A DNA stretch of 64,000 nt from Clonostachys chloroleuca (Eukaryota > Ascomycota > Sordariomycetes > Hypocreales > Bionectriaceae): contig JBANAY010000003.1 in the NCBI GenBank assembly GCA_037952775.1, positions 34,410,001-34,474,000 of the forward strand. The letters run 5' to 3'. Of the stretch, positions 23,371 through 35,293 are shown piece after piece. The notes below the pieces were generated by a model. It had not been told where the DNA came from. It did not search any database and was given only the letters and a program-made list of their open reading frames with translations. Each line of letters begins with the position of its first letter. The first letter of the stretch is position 1. A program made the translations under genes and the position numbers.

Positions 23371-26300
23371 TCAATCAGGTTCGTAAAAAGGTGCAGTTGT
23401 AGCGAGGGGTAAGTTGGAGAGAAACGAGGCGAAAGTTTCGGGTGCATTCTGGGAGAGGTGGACCAACCAGTCTTCTACGTTGAGTGTTGTTGGAACTGGT
23501 TGTCCAGGACCAGACCCGGTACTCCAGCTATCGGGGCTTTGTTCATCATTCAGGCCGCCACCATCGATATGTGACTGCCACATGTTTGCTGATCCCTGGA
23601 ATCCTTGCATTCCAGGGGGAGCATGCCAGCCCCTTGCGCAGCTTGGTGGAAATCATTGGCGGCCTGCCTTGGTAATCCACCGGCTGGCATGGTTGGCGTT
23701 GGCATCTGTGCCATGAGATTGTGTCCCAGGTTCTGGTGCGCCTGGGTAGGGGACAGATTCGGAAACGCGGGCATAGCCGAGCTATCTGGAAAGAGCTGGT
23801 CTGGCTGGAAGTTTTCTAAGAGCGACTGTGAGAGATTTGGTGAGTTCCTCGTGACCAAGTAGAGATCCGGTGGAGTTGCCGGCACAGAGAATGAGGGATT
23901 GAAAGGTGTGGCTGGTCTTGTATGTGGGCGAGAATTCGTGCCACCCATGAAGGCATCTGCAGGAGCTTGGCGTGAGTGAGGAGAAGTCATCAGGGTAGGC
24001 CCAGGCGGCTGCGGTAAGGGGTTATCGTTTTTCAAGCTTGGTGTCTGCGGCCTTGAGCGCTCATACGACTCATGGGGTGTTGGTGCATTCGACGTGAAGT
24101 CAATTGCCATGTCATCGTACTTCCTCTTTGCTGCCTCGGCATTTTTGAGCCCCATATCTTGTGACAGGCTTTGGTGAAGGTTTCGATGCCGTTTACCAGC
24201 CGCCTTCTGTAGCCGCTCTTCCAATCCTTTGTTCCCGATGATTGCCTCAAAGAGGGTGCAAATGGTTTTGCCAACAAGCCAGACCCGGGATACGTCCTTC
24301 ATTGCACTCAGACAACTGCGTAGGCGATCCTGGGTTACCTGCTGAATGGATGGCACTGGGGAGCGCATTTGATAGACGTGCATGATTAGAGCCGAAAATA
24401 TGCTATAAACGATGAACGCAGGACAATACTTCAACTCCCCGTGTGCAGCAAGATTTTCACATATAGATGTAATCATTGCTGCAGCCTGGAAAGCAATGTT
24501 GCGAGAGGGATATGGTGATTCAGCTTGGAACCGGCTTGAGTTGCTAGGTGGCATATGTGCCCGGTGAAGAAGGCATAGTGTCGTATAGTAGTTTGAATGC
24601 AAGAGAGCGGACCAAAAATGGTGTCTCGGGACCTCCCAATACACAATCTTGGGGCAATTCTGGAGCCAGTCGGCTAGAGCCATATCGCTATGGGTCAAGT
24701 CGATTGCATTCCTGTGCCTTCCTTTTGAAGCAACAGAGTACTGCTGTGACAAGACGAGGCCGGTAATTTCGCACAATTTGACGTACTGGAGAAAAAACTG
24801 GATGTGAACAGGGTCAGGAGGAAATTCCCCACCACCATCCGCCTCATCTTCGTAGAAGTCCTCCTCAGTCAACATCTCTACATCTGAATCATCAAGACTG
24901 ATGCTGATGGGACGGCCCAGGGCAACAGAGACCGAGCGATCACGGGTGAAGAGCGTCCACCAGACACGCTTCCAAAGCCTCTTATCAGATTTGCTCAGCT
25001 GGGATTGCTCCACGCTCCTGTGCATGCCAGAACCCTGGGCAACGACGATTGCCACTCGAGTCCAGTAAAACACATTATTGGTGACATCCTCTGGTCCTTC
25101 CCAGTACCACCCCATCAGAAGCAACGATTGCACAATAGTCACACGATCGTCTTCGTAGTTGGCATCATAAAGGGCCTTGGCTCGTTTGTAAAAGGTCAGA
25201 GCAGCAGGGTTGGTAGATCCATTTGCGTCCATCAGCTGAGCGTTATCACAGGCCCTGGAGCCAGCCAGAAGCACGGCCTGTAGGAGGAGCAGTGACGGAG
25301 GGTTCTTTGGGTCGCGATATTGACGCATGAACCGAGAACGGTCGATGACAGGAACGATGGGATGAACCCATTTGAAGTATGCTTCGATGAGTTCATCACA
25401 AAGCGCTCGAGGTGGCAAGAGAAAGGCTCCTCTCTGATGAAGTATCTCAATCTCGACATTATCCAGCGCCGTCAGTCTTGCCCGGGAGCCCCTAACATTC
25501 TCTGGAAGCGGGTAGTGGACCACATCAGATGAACCTTGTCGGTCGTGGACGAGAAGAGTCAAGTTCGAAGATTCGCCTAGGTGAGCCACTCTTCCAGCTT
25601 CGGTAATGGGCGCACGTGTGAACTTTGGCTTCATTATAATGTTCACGTCCCCTCCATTGTCAGCTTCGCCCCTCTTTCCCTGATCATCTGGCTCGACCAG
25701 TGACAGTGGGGTTTGGTCGAGGTGTGATACGGGAGGGACACTGCGAAGCTGGAAATTCGACGAGGTAGCGTACTGTGGTCTATCATCGAGGGAGTCGGCC
25801 CCTCGATCGCTCTGGCTTTGAGAGAAATTAGCACTTAACCAACATTGCATCTCCCCGACAGTGAAAGGTGGCCGAATATCCAGGATGCCGATGGGGGGAG
25901 GGGTCTGGAACGGTACCTGTCTGAATCCTTGCTCGCCTGAGCGGTACCTGCAGCAGCCGAGGCATTCTGGGTTTTTTTTCGCTTTGGCTGAGGGATGCGA
26001 CATTCTATCTGGAACGCGACGCAGTTGGTGCAGGGCACACCGAGGCTAGCAGCGTCACATCTGACCTGTGATGGGGACGAGTCGAAGGTTAGACTTGGAA
26101 ATTTGGAGAAAGGCCAGGAGACGAGGGGTCGTACCTTGCGTGCATGGCAGGTCTGTATAAAAGAACCAGAGGAAAGAGTCGGTTAGCAAACAAAGGTCTG
26201 GAGAAAGCGGTAATATTCCATGTTGGTCAATTGAAGGCAGAGGGGTGTTGTGATGCGATACTGAACTCATCATCTGGCGCAGCAATTGGCAGGGCAAGTA

Positions 26301-26819
26301 GCCAAACGGGTGGCAGAAAAGGCGGGACAACAGCCCACTTGATAGTCGAATTGCCTCGGCACATCAAGAGCCAAGATGGAGACCAAGTTGCGCGCGGGCG
26401 CGCGTTCAAGCACAAACTCCCACTTGATGGTAGGACAATATGTATAAAAGGCACATACCTCACATGCTCTTGATGCTCGTTGTCTACAACCCGCGAAAAA
26501 ATGCACAGCAGCCAAAAAGTCAGCTTACCGCGACTCGAGAGCAAGTAGCAATTTTGGGAAGGGGCTCGACACAACCCAGGAAGCATTGCACGCGAAGCGC
26601 AAGCTCGAACATGGGGACGAGAGGAGAAGAAAGGGAAAAAACAAACCTTCGAAAGCTGGTTTGCCCAGCCGATGTCGATGAAGCATTACTGGGCGCTGGG
26701 GGGTCTGCTTTGGAGAGCGACTCGGAAAGCGCCTGTGCTGAGAGCTGTTGCTGCTGGAGAAGCTGTGACGACGAAGACGGGCGTGGTGGCTCATGGCCAG
26801 CCGACATGTCGACATCCAT
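23371..26819 (-). CDS. farA: Zn2Cys6 transcription factor of the FarA/CTF1 type, frame broken once
   Basis: Five exons: 26819-26647, 26483-26459, 26152-26135, 26065-25917 and 25815-23371, about 936 residues. The Gal4-type cluster has cysteines 65, 68, 75, 84, 87 and 94 and is split over exons 2 to 4. Exons 2 and 3 are only 25 and 18 nt. The fungal-specific middle domain follows (ELIEAYFKWVHPIVPVIDRS; LLMGWYWEGPEDVTNN; KRVWWTLFTRDR). The C-terminal third is Pro/Ser/Thr-rich. FarA and CTF1 factors activate fatty-acid use and cutinase genes by binding CCTCGG-like sites. The frame changes at the G5 run 23615-23619. One added base joins AQGAGMLP to PGMQGFQGSANMWQ and makes the phase consistent. 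FarA and its paralogue FarB are similar, so the exact orthologue is uncertain. Confidence 0.85.
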
Positions 26820-29263
26820 GGTGCCACGTCTGGGTTGCGCCCAGGCAGCTCGATGAGTCGGTTCTGTGAAAATGACCGGGTTTACAAGCTGTTTCCCTGT
26901 GCTTCCCTCTGTCGGACAAGAGTCAACCAAACCGCCAGGCCTGGAGAGAGATCAATTCGACAGAGGCCCAAGGTAAGGGGAAGGGAAGGGAACTAGGCTG
27001 GCCGGAGTGATATTGGGTGTCTCTTTCAGGTGTGGGCCGCTCTGGCAAGTGCCTCTGCAATGGTGTCCAGTTGCTGGTATCGCCTCAGGACGGGGACTCC
27101 AGACACGGACAGGAAATGGTGACGGAGGAGGCAGCCACGGCGGCGGTGGCATTTCATTTGGGTGCGTGGAGAGGTAGGTACCTGATTGCTGGCACTTGCT
27201 TGCCGTAGTGGACGTGCTTCAAGCAGGTCCAAGTGCAGGTACCTGCTTGGACTAGTACTGCAAAACCCCACGGGCCGATCAAATGTTCATCAACATGTCC
27301 CGCCTTTCCTCCACCAGGGGCTGTCTTCACTTCTTATTTCGTGTATTTACAGATATTCACACACACATATATATATTGCCTTTTCCTTTCATCCGGCTCG
27401 TGTCTCTTCCCCAAGGCGGAAGAGGGCTAGCCACTGGCAGGCGAAGGAGGGCGGCAGAACGATATACATACACCCAGAATCGAATCGAATTGGATGGGTC
27501 GGGGGATCTATCCCTCCACCCACCCCCTCGTACTTTAGTAGCCTCATGCTGAGACCCGCGTTTCGAGAACTGCGCGACACGGCCCCTCCCTTCCCCGAGC
27601 ATCCGGACTGCCTGGTCGACGTCGCCCAGGCTGGAGGGCGACTTGATGAATGGCATGCGCGCTGCTGCGATGCAAGGCCAACTGCAAGATGCACACCCAA
27701 TGCAAATTTCTGGACAAGCCTGGTCCCCCACCACCTGACGCATGTCCCTATTCAGTGTTCGACGGTGTGTGGTACACCTCAGAAAGCAAGAAGTTTGTTC
27801 GCATCGTTGTTTCAAGTCATCTCATATCGCGATGTACCTTCATACAGTGGTGGTAATCGTTCGCCTTCTATTTGTGTTTCTAGGGCCCCGTGCTAGTGGC
27901 TTGAGTCTGGGCCAGAGTATTTACTCGAAGCGCAAGTCTAGGTACCTGGGGAAGCTCTATACATTAGCTCCCAGGCTCCCAGGCTTGGTCACCGGAAGGT
28001 AAATATGGTGGGCTATGTAATGTATGGACCAGGCACTGGCAACAAAGCTAGGGGCTGTCATCCATTGTGGCATCTTTTCTTGACCCCAATATGATCACAA
28101 GTAGAGTAGCTCGGCGAAGGAGATGAAGGGCTAGACCTCGTCGATCCAAGAAGGCTACCTGCAGCAATCTCACCGTTCTCACCCCCACACAGCCCCCCTC
28201 GGTGGCATTTTCCTTTCACCTGGCGCACGAGGGGAGAAGATGACCGTGGGTGCCTGGGGAGGTAAGTCCGTCTGGTATGGTATCACCAACTGCGAATTAA
28301 TTGCCATGACAAAAGAGGCAGATGCATGCCAAGCAAGTAATACGCAGCCCAAATCTCCCCTCATGACCAGCTGCAGTTGACGGGCCAAGCGGCGCACGCC
28401 CTCCCGGATCACACATGACAGCTACGGCCTCTGCATTTTCACATGCTAACAGTCGGATGTGGGCACAACACCACATGCTTTGTTTGGTGTTTGGCTGACG
28501 CCGAACCGTCAATGATTGGCTACGGCTGAGCTGCGTTACTTGGCGCCGCTGTTGCTCAATTGTACGTCCGGCACCACGAGGACAGATGATGCAGAGAAGC
28601 AAAACCCCGGAATTTCAAGGTTGTCTTGTATCTTGTACTCCGTAGTTCCCCGCAACTCCAGGCGTGGTCCCACACCCTCCAGATGGGCATTACGGAGGTG
28701 AAGCCTCAATAGGACAATTCTTGCTCATAATTGAGCGGTGGAGGGCGGGGCGTGTATATAGCATTTTCCCCTTCATTTGCTGAGGGGGCTGACTCGCCTT
28801 CTCTCGGTACCAACGCGAAGAGTCACCTAATCCCTTTTAAATGCCCTGGCTCAGCCAAACCTCGTACCCGCCTTGCATCATCTCAGGTAGGGAGCCAGGT
28901 TCGTGAAAATGCTCGCTACGTATGGAACTAGTCGGCGTGACCTCGTCCCATCTAGGCTGTTATTGATTTCCCCAGGGCTGAATGTGGAGTTGAGGACAGC
29001 ATTAAGAAAGTTGCGGCATCACCAAGGCGCGACTACTTGAATATTGGCGTTGGGAAGACTATAATTAAAAACTCTTGCTCTAATTTACATGTCTGATGAC
29101 TATGTGTATCCTTTGTAGTGAGGTCGTCGCTTGAAGGACGGCTGTCTTCGATAGCTTGTAAATGAAATATCCCCCTAAAAATTCCGATATTCCTGATATA
29201 TTTTGATCAGATTGTAGACTGACCCTGCAGTATGTAGTTTGCATTGCCCAAACTCTAGTATCT
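26820..29263. other. Long farA upstream region, no gene seen
   Basis: This 2.4 kb region separates farA from the MCD4 3' end. Several overlapping frames up to 236 codons exist but begin without ATG and have no conserved features. It contains an AC/AT microsatellite at 27359-27376 and one CCTCGG word at 28197-28202. A long promoter or untranslated leader for farA is the likeliest content. Confidence 0.45.
27359..27376. repeat. AC/AT dinucleotide microsatellite
   Basis: A short run of alternating AC then AT dinucleotides lies in the farA upstream region. Confidence 0.7.
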
Positions 29264-32200
29264 CTATGAGCTTTTGGTTGCTGGCGTGTCATGGATTGTC
29301 ACGCCCGCGATAAACATGGCACTGACACCCTCCAACGCAGCTACAAATGAGCACATGAGGCTGGCGATTGCAAAGTGACTAATGGTGGATCCGATTTCTA
29401 GCCAAGATCCCTCATCCTTGACAACCCAGAAAAAGTAGAGAGTCAGAATGTCGCTCAGCGCCATGGCCAACATGAAGAGAGCCGATGGAGCTACCCCTAA
29501 ACGTTTGTTGAGTATTCCTAGATTGGCTGAAATGAGCGCGAAAGGAATAAGAATCTTAACAATAAGCAATGCTCCCTGTGAGAAGGGATCAAACACGGGG
29601 ATTAGTCGGGTAACACTTTCAAGACTGAAGGTCGACACTGATGCCACATTGCCAGTGCTGAAGAAAGCTGATTGGAGAAGGACCAAGAAGAACAGCCCGA
29701 CCCTTGCGTCGGAGAGTCGTAGAGGCCTAAAGAAAGGGGGCTGAGCTTTCCCATTGGGTTTGGCGTGGCCATTCTGCGCATGACGCGCTAAAGAAAGGCT
29801 TTGCAGGCTGTATTCGAGGCGCAACCAGGTGAAAAGGGTGATAGAAAAGGCGACATAAAATAAACCCTCCCAAGAAATGGCAAGAATGACAAATGTCGGG
29901 GCGCATGTCAAGAAGATTACCACCAATCGGTGGATGTAGTTGGTAGTTGGTGCAAGCCGGTAGGCAAGGGGGACCAAAAATGAAGTAACTGCTCAAGTTA
30001 GTTGCTATTTCACTCAAAAGAGACCTCACAGAGGGACAAATTGAGGTGAGAGATGGACAAAAAAAAGAATGAACTTACCCAGTACTATCCACCCCGTGAT
30101 CTGATTACCAAGTGGCAGGCCATTCTTAGCTTGTAGTGATAGGACGCTGGACCGAGTGACAAGCATTGAGAGTACTATCAGACCGATCTGAGCTTTGTTA
30201 GTAAGTTGAGTAACATAACGGGATGACCCTGCCGGGGAGGGATTTTACCTGTACGCCGGCCAACGTCCTTCCGATCAGGGAACTCTGCTTTGCTTGTGCG
30301 GCTTTACGTGTCCAGGAAAAGTCTGCAAGCACGTATTCTTCCATCGAGAGATAAAACAGTCCAATCAGAACCATAAGTGATCCTCCGGACAGACTAATGA
30401 AGATTAGCTACATTATAATTATCGGTATCTGGAAAGCTGACAACTTACATTTGGTTCACGTCCTCTAGTTTGTTAGCTGGGAGGAGGGTGAACACGCTCA
30501 TCACACCACACGAGGCCACCCATGTCAAGCTGAGCATGGCATGTGATTTCAAGAAAGAAAACCCTTGGAATACCGGCCATAATGCTCCAACAATATACAG
30601 ACCAGTAAAAATTTCACGATGAATGTAGGCCAGAGCCTGAGACACGGGTCAGTTGGCTTTGCATACACGCACCAAAGGGAAGGCGTAGGGGAAACGGATG
30701 ACTCACCAGTGACATAATAACGGCCACATAAAGAACAGAGTGAACGACGAAAGTCAGCCACGCGCCGACCGACTGAATATGCCCAAACAGCTGTTCCCGG
30801 CCTCGCGAAAGACTGGCTCGTCGTGCGTAAACTTCCTCCCAGAAGAAAACCGGGAAAAACGCGTAGGCATAGTATGTTATTGGCGACCTAGAAATAACGA
30901 ATATGCATACAGAGCTGCAAGAATAGAGGTTGATACAATGGTCCCGGCCCAGTTCCTTTTAGGTGCAATGCTTTGCTCTAGAACAAATAGGTTGATAACT
31001 ATTGTGATGGCGTATGCCATCCAACCTAGGTATCCAATGGTGACGACGCCCCTCAAGAACAACCAGTCGTAGGTCTGGAGATATCGAAGACCTTCTAAGG
31101 TGATAGAAATGAGAGAATCGGTTTCTTCAATGGCTTCCTCGTATTTGCCAGCCTCGATTAGGCTGCGAATACCAATAAGCCGTTCTTCAGTAGTCTTCCC
31201 GTCCTCACTGAGGGGTTTATACGGCCGAAATCTCAATTCGGTCGCCCGCTTGTTCTCTTCCTTGACATTGTATTGCTCGATAATACATTGAGCGTTAACT
31301 AAGACAGCCTCAGCCTTCTCACGACCACTTGCGGAAAGGAAGGATAGGGGCAATTCGCCGACAGAATTTGCGGGAAACTCAGTCCCAACTAGGTATGCCA
31401 TTAGAGCGGCCACGTCGGCCTGGGCCACGTCATGACGGCGGACATGATTCATGTTCCAGTCGGAAGAGTATGCATCATGACCAGGTGCGACTGAGCCGGG
31501 GTAAAGGTCAGGTTTAGCTACTCCTGAACCCCATGCGATCAATGGCGTGCGAGTGTTGTCAGGGTGTCCATCTCCATGACTGCCCCAGTCACTCATTCCG
31601 TGATCTGCCGTGAATACAAACGCAGTTCTGTCATCGGCGTAGAAATCCTCGATAATTTGGGTAATCTCCTTCACTCCCTGATCAACAACCTTGAGATTGT
31701 GTAGATATTCGGCAGAATAAGGGCGATAGGAGTGGCCATTTGTATCGAGACCGAGCAGATGGAGAAAAAAGACAACCTTGTCTTCACGGAGAGCTCGGTT
31801 CAGAGTCTGATTCTTTGCTGCCTCGGAGAAAAAGTCCCTGACATGGTCAAAAACCCAATAGTCCAGCTGCAAAGCACCCTGGGAGAAATCCTCCATCTCC
31901 GGCGGATACATATATGCATCCACCCGGCCTGGAACCGCACCCTTCTCAAACATGGGAAGAATATCTGGGCTCCCCCAGCTCCAAGTATGGCGACTTCTAT
32001 TGAAGACGCTGTCAAAGTTGACAGGATTTAATTTCCAACCTGTTGCGACAGCTGAGACATCCTCGTAGAGACCGGCGATGAGAGCGACGTGGCCAGGGCG
32101 AGACTCGGTTGGCACTCGTGTGTGCGAAATACCGAATGTTCCATGTTCAAGAATTCGAGAACGAAGAAAGGGGGCTAACGGTCGGGGGACTAAATCGTCG

Positions 32201-32505
32201 TCGGTCTTGGGATAAGGCTCAGGGAAAGACTGAAAAGCCTTGTCGGCGCGCAATCCGTCTCCTTAATGATCCATAGAAATTAGCATGCGCCTGGTATAGC
32301 AAGGCCAGGACGGATAGGGTGGCTCACCAACAAAGAGAACAAGCCTATCGGCGGGGGCCTTGGTGGAAGGAGCTCGCTCAACTTGGTGTAGGCGCATGCC
32401 CGACACAATTGGGCTGACAAAGTAGACATCGAAGATGGAAAGAAGGTAGACAAGATGGAAGACAATAGCAATAGCTAAGAAGCTAACCCGTGACAATCCA
32501 GCCAT
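29264..32505 (-). CDS. MCD4: GPI ethanolamine-phosphate transferase 1 (Mcd4), frame broken once
   Basis: Six exons (32505-32328, 32261-30707, 30636-30449, 30393-30249, 30187-30079 and 29988-29264) would encode 966 residues. A signal-anchor helix near the N terminus (FLAIAIVFHLVYLLSIFDVY) is followed by a lumenal alkaline-phosphatase-like catalytic domain: DGLRADK, RPGHVALIAGLYEDVSA, and the metal-binding TADHGMSDWGSHGDGH. The C-terminal half has about 14 membrane helices. Mcd4 adds phosphoethanolamine to the first mannose of GPI precursors in the ER and is essential in yeast. Between about 30880 and 30930 the frame shifts. The first frame stops at 30877 after SLFLG, and the next resumes with SPITYYAYAFFPVFFWEEVY. 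Exon 2 is phase-consistent only with one extra base. Confidence 0.9.
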
Positions 32506-33205
32506 GGCGACGGCTGTGCTGGCACTTAGAATATTTCCGACTGGCTTGGATGTTTCAAGAAGAGGCCATGATTCGGTTCAACAAGGGATTGCCGGGTTTC
32601 TCTCGGGGTAGAAGATGATTAAAAAGAAAGTTAATCAAAAGATTGACGAGAACGTCGACAATCACGACAAATGTGCAGAGGAAAAGAGCGTAGGTCTAGT
32701 CAGGGCCGCGGGACTGGCAAAACATCCAAAACGGTGATGACGGGACCTTCTTTTAAGCATCCAGGGAGCAGTGTTGGCATTAGCGCGTTCCTCATGAATT
32801 GATTGAAAGGACACGCCGCGTGGGCCGCATGGCCAAAGCGGCAAGTGGGCGGACCTGGCCTGTAGCAGCCACGCCTTACCATTCATCCTGTCCACACTTT
32901 GCAAGGTGATGTGCCATTGGTCATCAGGGTTCGCAGCCAATACCAGTTAACCATTTGTTTTTAATAATTGAATGAACCTTGATATTGTCCCATTTTTTCC
33001 AAAGTGTTCTAGGTAGTCTATATCAAAACAGCCACACACGGACACTTGTCCCTAAACAAGGGGGTATACAGCACCAGTGGACATACATGATCATCACCGG
33101 CAGTGGCTCTAAGCTTCAAGGGGTATCAAACCAAATCAAATCAAGCCGCAGTAATCCAAGGCAACCGAGTCTCCCCCTCCCGGCCAACTCCTTTTCCAGA
33201 AGGTC
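32506..33205. other. Intergenic, MCD4 promoter and CSM1 3' side
   Basis: No gene supported in 700 nt. Minus-strand frames here overlap each other and lack motifs. Confidence 0.5.
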
Positions 33206-34716
33206 CTACTCCAGCCTTTCTGTCAAAGCTTTAACGATAACTGCGTAGAAATTTGAAGCCTGTGGCCGTGTGAACGCAAGATCATCCACTAAATAATTGG
33301 GCAGCCGATCCATCAATTCACCGTCGCGGTTGCTATCCAGCTGCGGTCGGTATTTGTATTTCACGTCCTCAAAGTTGTCGACCGAATCAATGCTATCTAC
33401 AGCAAGTTTGAAGTGCAAAGCTGGTGACTTGAATTAGCATGCATCGTCCGCAGATACCAGGCCTGGCCTGCCAAGTGAGCGCAAACTTACTTCCGTTTCT
33501 GCCTGTTTGAATGCAGTCAAATACATCATCTTCCCCTTCCTGTTTGAAGCCTCGAACAATAAGACCCGTGAGATCAGTGTAAAGGTCTTCCTTTGCTTGC
33601 GCCGCATGCACCGCCTCGGATGAGGCCTGTCGACTGGCGGCCGTTGTCGATTTGAGGGCACTGCCAGGAGGAACCCTGGAAGCTGCCTCCGCATTTCGAG
33701 CAGCGACAAGCTTGGTGTTCAGTGTCTTGATCTCTGACCTGGCCTCGTCTAGGCTCGTGTTCAGATCATTAATCGTACTTCGTAAAGTGTTGCATTTCGC
33801 CTCGCTCAGGTCCAGTTTGTGCTGTGCGGCTTTGCCCTGCTTTGCCAATATTGTTTGGGTTGCAAGCTCTGCCTTGAGCTGCTCGATGAGTTTGTTGGCG
33901 GCTAGTATGACCGAATTAGTACTGCCATCGAAACGTTAGCCTTTGGGTACGGGCTTACGTACATTCGTTGCTCTGCTCTGCTTGTGTTTTTAGGCGCTCA
34001 AAATTCCTCTCGGCGTCCCTGATCGCAACATCGCGCAGGTCTCTATGCCTGGCTTCCAAGTTCGCATATCGCTTCGACAATTCTTCCAAGCGCCTCCTCA
34101 TCGCTGCACTGTCGATTTCGTCCAGATCATCCACTTGACCAACGATAATCTCTTCCGTTGAAGGCTCGTCGAGATGCTGAAGACTTTTATCCACCTGTAT
34201 CTCGCTGTGCATTTCTACATCCTCGACGTCCATCTGCTGCGTCCCGACTATCTCTTCTTGGGTTTGGATACCCTTTGCCCCTGCTCGCCGGTCACTTGTT
34301 CGAATCGCCTTGGCTTTGACTGGAGGTTCTGTTGGCTGTTGCGCGTCATTTGCGCTCAATCTCTTTGGCCTTCCGCGTCGAGCCGGTGCAGGTTTCTCCG
34401 ACACTTGATTGGAAACAATCGATTGATCTTGTTTCTTTGGCGCTTTTGAGACTCTAATGGTATTTGAACTTTTCTCCTCCAGAGCTTTCCGTGTAGTTGA
34501 CGACCGAACGACGGATTGCTGTTTCAGACTTTGTGCTGGTTTAGTAACCCTATTGGCTGGAGGACGGCCTCGAGTTGCACGCTTCGGAGCAGGAGCAGGA
34601 GACATGGGCTGCTGTGCTGGCTGGGCGTCGTCGAATTCAAGGGAATCCATATCTGGCTCTGAGTCCGACTCTATCAGGCTGGTGAGGCCGAAGGACGCTT
34701 TCGTTCGTGGTGGCAT
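33206..34716 (-). CDS. CSM1: Monopolin-complex subunit Csm1/Pcs1
   Basis: Three exons, 34716-33963, 33901-33491 and 33420-33206, give 459 residues. The first 200 residues are disordered and basic with AT-hook-like GRP motifs (KRATRGRPPAN; ARRGRPKRL). Then comes a long coiled coil (AMRRRLEELSKRYANLEARH onward), which continues through exon 2. The C-terminal globular domain (FKQEGEDDVFDCIQTGRNG; LHFKLAVDSIDSV; YRPQLDSNRDGELMDRLPNY) matches the Csm1 family. Csm1/Pcs1 forms V-shaped dimers that clamp kinetochores and also acts at rDNA and centromeres. In filamentous fungi it is thought to prevent merotelic attachment. The first intron has a TACTAAT branch site. No frameshift. The gene is divergent from MSP1. 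Confidence 0.85.
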
Positions 34717-35293
34717 ATTGAAAAAGAATGGGGATTATGTATTTAAAAAATGATGCTTTTGAGAAAGTTGGGTTACAGCTTTTCATGGAACCGCGGCGAT
34801 CCTTGTAAACATAGAAGTGAATCAGGCTCGCCGTCAGATGGTGAGAATGATGGAGGGGCTGCAGAGGTCGTGATGGCAGAATTACCTAAAATGGATGAAT
34901 GTAAACAGAAATACAGCGGTGGAGTTTCCAGTCTGCACAATCTGTATTGGATTGACCCTGAAGCTTGTGCATGCCCGCTGTTAGTGGATACTCCAGACCA
35001 AGGGGCGGCACTTCTCTTTGCCAGGCTGCACCAATCGGTCTTAGCGTCTCCATGTCCCAAATGCCCACTTCTGCACCATCAGTCAGACCTCGGTGGCGGA
35101 TTGCGTCTATCTTCCACGTTATTCGGCAGTCGATCATTAAACAAATTATCAACATTACATTCAGCCTATCCCGTATTCCCCAGACGAGTCCTTGCGCTTA
35201 GACAGCAGTTATATCTGGCCGAGACAAAAAGCGCATGCAGTCTCTCGTCTGATGCCCGAGGAACCTCTCTCTTGGCTACGGTTAGCCTTTGGG
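34717..35293. other. Divergent promoter between CSM1 and MSP1
   Basis: The 577 nt are entirely covered by a 218-codon plus-strand frame (34750-35406) that starts with ATG but has no recognisable domain and overlaps MSP1 exon 1 out of frame. I treat the stretch as a promoter and note the frame separately. Confidence 0.45.

Noticed and set aside
27186..27896. 236-codon plus-strand frame upstream of farA
   Set aside because: It has no ATG near its start, low-complexity composition including a microsatellite, and no motif.
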